Shown here: positions 56,071-64,000 of the stretch, one piece after another
Layout: each line of letters begins with the position of its first letter
Position numbering within the stretch: the first letter of the stretch is position 1
DNA from: Magicicada septendecula
Lineage: Eukaryota; Arthropoda; Insecta; Hemiptera; Cicadidae
Assembly: GCA_034769895.1 (NCBI GenBank)
Contig: CM068367.1
Span: 1,315,859,046-1,315,923,045 of the forward strand
DNA: 64,000 nt
Direction: 5' to 3'
Made by a program: the position numbers and the translations under genes
The notes under the pieces: generated by a model
Seen by the model: only the letters and a program-made list of their open reading frames with translations
Told to the model about the DNA's origin: nothing
Databases searched by the model: none

Positions 56071-57208
56071 ATGTTAACACGATTGTATAATATGATATAT
56101 AGTAATGTCAGTGAACTAAGAGGGGATATTAATATTAAAGTCGATGAACAGAAGAATAGTTTTGATAGCAAATTCAATGAACAGAAAAACGAAATCCAAG
56201 AAATTAAAAGTAGTGTCAATGAGAAATTTAATGAACAAAATAATGAGATAAAATTAATGCGAGATGAAATTAAACAACAGAATTTCAAGTTTAGTGAGCA
56301 AGTAAATGTAATTAAGACAAATTTTAATAATATGAAAGAACAGGTAATAAAATCTATAAATAATAATTGTGAGAAGATGGTTAACGAAGTGAATAAAAAT
56401 CTAGACAGAAAATTAGATCAGATAATGAATAAGAAGTTAGATGACAATGTTACGAATATTAATAATGACAAAATAGTGGAAGAGAATAAAATATTGAATA
56501 GTGATGAGATAGAGATAGTGAGTGAGAGTGAGAGAGTAATGGGAGTAGTAATTAGCGTTGATGAATTAGAGAAAGAGTGGCAAGAGAGATGAGTATGTAG
56601 GGCAAAGGGCAAATTTTCCCCAAGTTTATGTTGAAACAGAGGTTTCACAGGTTGTTAATGAAGACAGAGTTTCCTCCAGTAGTTATGTGGGAGACATGGT
56701 GTCTCAAAATGGTCCCTTAGTTATTTGTGATTTAGCTGGTAAAGCCAGGAGATGTAATAAGTATTTTGTGTGGCCCTTTGCATGGAGTGAGATAGTTCAG
56801 GGGGGTAGTGACAGGTGTTATGATGGTGAAAGATGTTTTGAGAGAGAGTTGTGTGCAGACAGGGAGATAATAATATATCAGTTAAAGAGAAAATATAATG
56901 AGTTGAAAGAGAGGTTAGAGTTGAAAGAAATATATGATATAAAATACTTGCATTATGAAACAGAGAGAGATGAATATGGTGATGAGACTGTTGTGAATGA
57001 TAAAATAACTTACCTGATGTTAACCAATAATACTGATGGAGACTGGACAAAAATACCCAATATTGACAAGGTTTATGAAATAATAAAAGGGAAGATGAAT
57101 GACATAGAGTTAATAGGTTATTATAATAAGAATAATAATAAATTGAGTGTGAGTAAGAATGAGAAATGTTATAAAAAAATAAGACTATTATACAACAATG
57201 GCGGTTAG
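56071..57208 (+). pseudogene. E6 tail-family protein, N-terminus lost and frameshifted
   Basis: The frame is open from the primer site but has no ATG before 56071 (MLTRLYNMIYSNVSELRGDI), so the acidic N-terminus is missing. Coiled coil with repeats of FNEQKNEI type (56110-56330), then ELEKEWQER at 56560-56592. A frame change at about 56592 follows; the next frame continues DEYVGQRANFPQVYVE. Then come GKARRCNKYFVWPFAWSEIV (56737 on), CFERELCADREIIIYQLKRK, DIKYLHYETE, LMLTNNTDGDWTKIPNIDKV, LIGYYNKNNNKLSV and LLYNNGG-stop at 57208. The C-terminal half is the closest relative of E4. Confidence 0.78.
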
Positions 57209-59289
57209 ATAAGAAATCAATAAACGGACATTTTAAATATATTAAATATTTTAATGTATGGTTATGACCTTGCTGAATTTGGAAATGAAGTGTGGTAAAA
57301 TTGAACAATTAATGACGAAGAATTTGTAAATAATCTAGTGAAACTAATTGTGTTTATATTGTAACAAGTATGTGAGGTAAACAATGTGTAAGTAATAGAA
57401 ATTTATTTTAATAATAATATTTTATCAGACAAGATAAATAATGAGTTGGTATTTAATGAATTGTAATTGTGTTGATGTTGTGTTTTAATGAATTTGAGAT
57501 GTTTAAATATTTTGATGGATTTAAATGTTGTATAAAGAAATTTTCTAATGAATTTAAATTTATTTTATGAGATTTAAATGTGATGATACTTAATAAATAA
57601 ATAAATGTTAAATTGTATTTAGTTTGTGGAATAACAGGATTGTTAAATGTTTCAGAAGGTACATGGAGTTATTGGTGTTTGATGGTTATATTTGTGTGTT
57701 TATGATAGTGGTGAGTGATACTGCGAGTATGAATTTTATATGTAATTTTGTGTATTTATATTAATTGTATACAGTGTGTTAGGGGTAAGAATTATGAACA
57801 TGTGCACTTTATATAATGCTGAAATATGTCAGGGGTAAGGTCATTTACCTTGCCAAAAAAAATCAGCTGATCAGCTGTAGTATATCACTTATAGTGATTT
57901 GTACATTTTTCAAGGTAGTTAAGTGTTTGAATATAATGAAAATTGAATATAATTAATGTTTGAATAATAGATTTTCAATGGTGTTAAAAGATTTTTATCT
58001 AAATGATGGAAATAATTTGCAGGAGTTAAGAATTTTAGATGGTTTGTAAAAGATGGTAAATGGGAGATTTTGGGTGATTTTATTTCGTTAGGACATTTAG
58101 ATCAGTCCAAGTTAAGTCTAGAAGGGGTACTAGAGAGAATAATATTGTAGTGAATAAATGTAATGTAGAATTTGAGAGGTAATGGTGACACAGTAGAAAT
58201 GGGGAAATATGTATAGTAATGATTGAAATTTTGCGGTAATAAATAAGTGGAGATATTTTGTAGATGAAAGTGATGTATTGGGAGAGTAATTAGTTGATGG
58301 TGATTTTGTAAAGGGGGGTGGTGTGATAAGGAGTCCGCAACGACAGGCGTTGTGGCGGGAAGGGACCGACTGGCGCCGGAAAGGGTTACCTAGGGGGAGT
58401 CCAGGAACCAACATAAGGGAGTGAGCACTGGGAGGGGAACACACATCCTGAGTACAAAGGGGTAGAGAGTATTTTTTTTTATATAAGGGTAGAATGATGC
58501 GAATTGAGTTAGAGTAGTAAGTTGGGATTAGAGAATGGGGTAGATGTTTTGATAGAGGGGTGTCATATTAGTTAAAGCTGTTAAGTGAGTATTAGAGTCA
58601 GAAGGGGGGGAAGATTATAAATGTATACATGCCAAGTTGTAAATCAAATTATTATGAATAATTAAGTCACCCAAACTAAATGAGAGTGAGAATATTAAAG
58701 AAAGTCATAGTTAAAATGAAAAAATTAATTGAAACAAGTAGCTGATTTTAATAGAATTTGAAAATAACTTGATACTATAACATGTATAATTTTGATCAGT
58801 TTATTGTAACTTTTATTGTTGATTGTAAGATAATAATAACCATGTTAATTTAGTATGTCTTATTTTATTATGTTTGAAGGTAAAGAATTTTAAAGATGCT
58901 CTATGTACTTTATGATGTAGCCTTGTGTATAACCTATGTATGTCAAGGTCGCTGACTTGACCCAGAGAGATCAGCTGATGGTTGATGTTATAGACAAAAC
59001 CAGTTTCTGGCAACTGATTGACGCAATTTGGTCGCTTAATTGAATTAAATGATTTTGATTTTTTCCGAAATGGGAAAAAATAATATTTTGATAAATTTAA
59101 ATTTTTTTGAAAAAAAAAAAAAAATTTTTTGATCTTGATGCCTGCCATATAGGTGATGTTTGAATTTCAAGTATATTATTGTTTATGTGTATTGCTAGTG
59201 TTTTATTGGATTATATTGTTTAGAATAGGTGTGTAAACAAATGTTAGACTTTATATATATTGAAAACTTTCTCAAGTGAAACTTACTTG
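57209..59289 (+). other. E6 3' noncoding region
   Basis: No frame. 58340-58500 is the reverse complement of 45530-45680 in the E4 3' region (shared GTACAAAGGGGTAGAGAGTA). No hairpin, polypurine tract or LTR closes the unit, so its right end is lost or cut by PLE2. Confidence 0.5.
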
Positions 59290-60385
59290 TCTGTTTTGTA
59301 TGTAGAACGCGTTTTGGCATCGTGTTCGCCTTCTTCAGCTTTGCAACAGACTGCCAGTACTTAGTAACGTTTGTTGGTTGGAAGGTATAGTGGGGGTGGT
59401 GTATAGAGGAAGGGGATTGGCGCGGGGATCCGAATTATTGTTTGTTTTGTGTATAACTGTGTCGAACAGTGTATGTCATTTATATTGCAATTGGTCGTTT
59501 AGTATGTTGTTTGGTTGTGTTGTGTGGTGTTTGTATATTTCATACTGTTCAGCTGTGTTGAGTTTTCGTCCTTTGGGTAAGAGGTGTAATATTTCAAGAT
59601 TAGTATCTATGTTGGTGTAGCTATGGTTATGTGTGTGGCAAACGCAGAATGTATATTGTTGTTGGAAAGGGCCTTTAAGTGTTCAGAGTAACGGGATGAA
59701 AAAGATCTTCCCGTCTGGCCTATGTAGAAACTATTGCAGTTATTACAATTTAATTCGTAGACCCCTATTCTATTGTATTTGTCTATGTCCTTGTTTGTAT
59801 CGTTGATGTGTTTTTTGATGGTATTGTTGGTTATGAATGCTATTTTGTAATTGTGTTTTCTGAATGTGTTGGCAAGTTTGTGTGTGCTGGAGTTATGGTA
59901 TGTGAGTGTGATGTATTTCTTGTGTTGTGTGTTATTGGTATTTTGTGTTTTGTTATTTTTGTTTTTGATGCGTTTGTGTAGTTTGTTTATTAAATTGGGG
60001 TTGTAACCGTTTTTCATTGCTATGTATTTGATTGTGTTGAGTTCGTCAGTATAATATTGTTTACTTAAGGGTATTTTGGTTAGTCTATGGAGCATATGGT
60101 TGAAGGCTGCATGTTTATGTTGTGTTGGGTGGTTTGATGTGTTGTGTATAACCATGTCAGTTGTGGTAGGTTTCCTGTATATTTTGTACGTGTGTGTATT
60201 GTTACTTTTGTTAATTGTCAGGTCAAGAAAATTTATACTATTGTTTTGTTCAATTTCCAAAGTAAATTTTAATTTGTGGTGTATTGTGTTTATGTATTTA
60301 TGGAAGTTTTCAACTTGTCTTATGTTGCCTTTGAATAAAAGTAGTATGTCATCAACATACCTGTGCCACTTGTAGCGTGACAGAT
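59290..60385 (-). mobile_element. Penelope-like element 2, 5'-truncated
   Basis: Minus-strand PLE with only the last part of RT and the nuclease; coding similarity begins at about 60385. The 3' end holds GAAGAAGGCGAACACGATGCC near 59320, an often-seen PLE tail type. No target duplication is visible. Confidence 0.75.
59607..60385 (-). pseudogene. PLE2 RT C-terminus and GIY-YIG nuclease
   Basis: It starts inside RT at YKWHRYVDDILLLFKGNIRQ (catalytic YVDD), then NNSINFLDLTI, the thumb motif HPTQHKHAAFNHMLHRL, a Lys/Asn/Thr-rich linker and GIY-YIG as GVYELNCNNCNSFYIGQTGR with SSRYSEHLKAL. The residues upstream of YVDD in the open frame are flanking sequence. PLE2 is clearly diverged from PLE1, so two PLE lineages are present. 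Confidence 0.88.
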
Positions 60386-63038
60386 AAACACATAATAATG
60401 AATGGCATTGATCATTAGAATAATACAAGATTATAACATTAAAATCCGAAGAAAGCATTAAATTAAATATAAAGAATTAATTCAGAGAAACTGTGCAGAA
60501 CAATCATGGATAGTAAAAGTATAATTTCAACATAAAAGCAATGTTACTAGTGATGAATCATCCAAAACCAGTCTAATAACCCAAGGTTTTTGTTTTTAAA
60601 ATATAACCCAGGAAGGTAAGAAGTATATAAAGAAACAACACAGAATATGACTAAACCCACAACGAGGATAAATAAATGAAAAAGAAACCCTGAATAAGGC
60701 AAGATCCACCATAAAAGGTGATGTATTTCAAGACACCAGAAGAAGATGAAGTAACCCCAAGAAACCCGATGGCATCCAGAAGAAGATGGAGAACATACCA
60801 TTCCAAGAAGACAGAAGAAAAGAAGACACCATTGAAGAAAGAAGAAGACAGCATCCTGAAGAAGAAGGAATGCTCTTATAAAAAACACCCATATCCCCAT
60901 ATCCCAATCTAAATAAAAATCACAAATAATAAAAAGTATAACGAAATAGTCTTGAACAGTAACCACATGTACAATAAAATTAAGGAAAAAAAAGTGTATA
61001 GAGTAAGAGTTGCCAGTGGACCAAGGTGAAACAATAATATAATGCCCAAAGAACAAATCTTCATTGTAACCCACAAACCAATTTATTGGTGTTAATAAGA
61101 CTAAACAACCATTTAGAAATAGCATCAAAAAGTGTAAGGTGAACCAGTGCTAGTTTGTGTATTATAAAAAATAGACCTTATGTTTCATCCTTGGCATCCA
61201 CAAACTGTGTATATAATGAAATATACAACTTTAAGTGACTTATAATTTGTACCAGGTGAATGTGGTACCTGTAATAATACCAAGATGTCAATCTGTTGGA
61301 AATGACATTTTTTTTTTTTTAAAGAGTGAATAAAAACAGATTTAAACAAAGTGACAGGGTACAATTACCCGATACCAGTTAAAAAACAGTTTAAAAACTG
61401 CATCGTTCAATTTAATATAAGAGATAGCAAATAAGAATATAGGTATAAGGTTTTGTGAATATAGAATAGGGATTTTAAAAATGTATTAGTAGTAAGATCC
61501 TTTTAATAAGTCTGGAACCACTAACATCCTAACTGTAAATATATTTATTACTGGTATTCATAGTAATAATTGAATAAGATGTTAGATGGGAAAAAACAGT
61601 CTTTGTAAATAATATTTCTGTTTTAATATTAAGTTTTGATGGTAAAAAATGTCTAAATAGTTGAAGACAACCATTATTTATAAATATTTCTTATTTGTTT
61701 ATTGTATTGAAACCAATACTAATTATTGTTATGTTTAATTGAAAAAATGTTTAGTTCATATTACCATGTCAAAAAGTCAGAGAGGGTATAACACAGTATG
61801 TATAGTTTATGTAAAAATTTGTATGAAAAAACTTGTTAAAAAATCTAGGCAAAATGATGAAAACTAAACTTCATCAGAACAGAGAAATTAAGCACTTAAA
61901 TACATTTAAACTAAAGTGATTTAGATAACATAAACCAGAATTGAAGCCATATAATTAGAAATACAACTTAGAAAGATTTTGTAAAATTATAACCAGGATT
62001 ATAAATAAAAATGGAAATGGCAGAACTCAAAAATTTGGAGAGGGGAGTCATATATTCCAACATATAATTTTTAAACTTAACCAATTCAAATAATTGCAAG
62101 AAACAAAAGGGAATATAAACCTTTTAATAAAATATGAGATTAATAATCATAAATATAACTTAAAAATGGCAGAATTTGCATAATGACAGGAAGTTGGTTG
62201 TGAAAATTTACCAGATACAAAATGAAAGTAAAATTACCAATTTTAGATAAAAAAAACATAATAAAACGGCATTATTTGATATTAAAATATGCCGAATGAA
62301 CTGAAGGATAAAATTAAGTAACATCTAGCTAATAAATTTGAATAATAACCAAAGTTTAAGCAGTTATATAATGTAATTTCAAACATGCACAGGATGCAAA
62401 GTAAAATTCGAACAATGTAAGGAATAATATTGCATTGGCTAAGATTTTAGTCGAAAGTGAAGGAAGTACGTAGTTGATTATTGAACGTGATACGGTGCAC
62501 TTGACAAGAGTATTTTAATCGAGCTAACCTAATTTATCGTACCGTAATGGCGAGTCAGTGAATGACACAAATTTGAAAAAACGCGAGTGGCGACTAAAAA
62601 CATTGTACAACATTGACACAGTGACATAAACACTTCCAAGAGACAAAATAACATTGTACAGCACTAAACTACAGTCAAATAACATATTTAAACACCATAA
62701 AACAGTATAAATCATAACCATAAAAGAGTGCCTGAATGACAGAAAGTGAACGGACTTATACATACACCACTATTCAAAATACAACACTGAAACTTCACCC
62801 AAGACACTAAACCAACATCCGAAGGAAGATTTGCTGACACCAGGACGTGAATACTGCCAGAAAATATCTTTATTGGAAAGGCCCGTCTTCGAGGGACATT
62901 TGACCAACTCGACGGCAGCCATTTGCAATTTTCGTCATCACTCAGAACACCGCCTTCTAGTATTGTCAGCGACACGGTTCGAAATCAATCTTGTTTATTT
63001 CAATTAAATATATGTATTTAATATTAAGAATTAATTAT
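60386..63038. other. No gene seen
   Basis: 2.65 kb of A-rich sequence. A GAAGA-rich purine tract (60735-60875) opens a long frame on the minus strand that is rich in Phe, Leu and Trp by composition only. Nothing else stands out. Confidence 0.55.
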
Positions 63039-63624
63039 TGTAACGTTATACTTTTTTAATATTGGCCCGATTTCTCTGACTTTAACTATGATTAGCTGTT
63101 AAAAGAACCTGATTACCTTTTATATAAAAAAAACTTGTAACATTTCGATACCCTGAGAGTCGATTTTATAATCGACAAGAGTCTTGTTAACCAATTATAC
63201 AATAAATCATTTATACTTGTCACCTCAAAATAGTTCTTTCTTTATTAAACATAACCGTTTACAATTAATTTAATTTAAACAATATAATACAAGAATTTCA
63301 CCACATCAGAAGGAAGATAACCTCCAAAACGAAAAGTAAACAAATATCGATTGTACCTGGAGACAATCTTATAAGTGGTTGGAGTTTATTGAAAATACTA
63401 AAACATTAATAAAATTTCCTAGATAAGTGAGACACGTTTCAAAACTTCACGAAACACAATTAATTAATTGTTTTTAATTAATTGATTGATAAAAAGAAAA
63501 TTTTTTTTAATTATAAAATTTTTTTTAAACACAATTTTTATTTCTTCAACAAACAACGTTTTTAAAACATTTTGTAACACTACACCTATGCCACTTTAAC
63601 ACTATATATAAAGGTTTAGTTACA
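63039..63624 (+). mobile_element. E8 5' LTR
   Basis: 586 bp with inverted ends TGTAACG and AGTTACA. A TATA-like CTATATATAAAGG lies only about 20 nt before the end. Shorter than and unlike family-L LTRs beyond the ends. Confidence 0.75.
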
Positions 63625-63625
63625 A

Positions 63626-63648
63626 ATTGGCTAGCCCAAACAGTGGGG
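63626..63648 (+). promoter_or_regulatory. E8 primer-site candidate
   Basis: TTGGCTAGCCCAAACAGTGG follows the LTR end directly. I cannot name the tRNA. Confidence 0.5.
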
Positions 63649-63807
63649 CTTAATTAGAAAGGAAGCAGATCAGAAATCATTTTTAACACGTTCTAGTTTG
63701 GCGCACAACTGAGGGGCTTTAATTAGCGATTGAAAGGCCAATACAATCTGCCCAATCACTAATTGGAGTTCGGCAGCAGCTATAAAGCCAGAGAAATTGA
63801 CGGAAAA

Positions 63808-64000
63808 ATGCAACGACGTGCAACATCAAAGAAACGGACGGCGGAGGCCGAAAAAGAAGTAGAGATGGACATGGAGAATAAAGAGGCGACGCCAGTAGAT
63901 GTGGAAGAGTCATTGCCACCGGTATTGTCAAAACAACCTGCACAACCAGGGGAACAACCTGAGATGCCCACACAGACGGAGGACATCAATGTTCCAGAAA
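63808..64000 (+). CDS. E8 gag-like start, runs off the window
   Basis: MQRRATSKKRTAEAEKEVEM..., 64 codons open to the window edge. Basic first dozen residues, then acidic and Pro/Gln-rich (LPPVLSKQPAQPGEQPEMPT). Placed 180 nt after an LTR and primer site, so probably the gag start. Codon use is less AT-rich than in the family-L genes. Confidence 0.6.
   Translation, partial: MQRRATSKKRTAEAEKEVEMDMENKEATPVDVEESLPPVLSKQPAQPGEQPEMPTQTEDINVPE

Noticed and set aside
60547..61128. 193-codon minus-strand frame rich in Phe, Leu and Trp, resembling a membrane protein
   Set aside because: It arises opposite a purine-rich GAAGA tract; composition alone explains the hydrophobic run and no family motif is seen.

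Overview
This window looks like a transposon-saturated, strongly AT-rich stretch of an arthropod genome, most likely an insect. No host gene, tRNA, rRNA or CRISPR array could be supported. The inference rests on content: Ty3/gypsy pol genes, a gypsy-type env with a furin-like site, Penelope-like elements (PLEs) with a GIY-YIG nuclease, Helitrons, and LTR units primed by tRNA-Lys, tRNA-His and tRNA-Leu. Almost every long reading frame belongs to a mobile element, and most are broken. The species cannot be named from the sequence.

Layout, left to right. 1-2300: remnants of an LTR family (family L, below) and a TG microsatellite. 2307-27321: two direct repeat arms (A, 2307-12941; B, 26285-27321) flank a minus-strand gypsy element, G2. 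Arm A is split by two Helitrons (2956-5186) and by a second gypsy element, G1 (5211-12605). Arm B lacks these insertions, so it shows the empty sites exactly. G1 itself carries a solo family-L LTR (8685-9961) between protease and reverse transcriptase. G2 integrase is split by a PLE (13804-17678, 14-bp target duplication), and the PLE is split by a Helitron-protein fragment (15008-16060). A long-LTR, short-interior element (T1, 21837-25617) with an inverted partial copy lies upstream of G2 gag. 33833-40777: a decayed env-bearing gypsy element (EV1). 59290-60385: a second, 5'-truncated PLE. 63039-64000: the LTR, primer site and first codons of an LTR element that runs off the window.

The most unusual content is family L: LTRs of about 1.2-1.35 kb that mostly begin TGTAAYGG and end GTTACA, TCACA or a similar CA end, with Lys- or His-tRNA primer sites. 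Several carry a GGTRAGT donor-like motif 40-53 nt before the primer site. The units (E1-E7, about 28.5-33.8 kb and 41.2-59 kb) have no pol. Instead they encode an unrecognised protein: a coiled-coil N-terminal half, then a C-terminal module containing LTNNTDGDWT and YYNxNNNKL, ending in an [DN][DN]GG tail. Four divergent copies are visible. E4 (47660-49027) is uninterrupted at 455 codons. Two units also share an Arg-rich peptide and a conserved hairpin just before the 3' LTR. This pattern suggests a gag-only, trans-mobilised retrotransposon lineage. E4 sits inside the GA repeat of E5's left LTR, E5 has split E3, and E3 has split E7.

Functions are read from motifs only. Element boundaries rest on direct, inverted or empty-site comparison inside the window. 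Family assignment beyond gypsy, PLE and Helitron, and the role of the tail protein, remain open.
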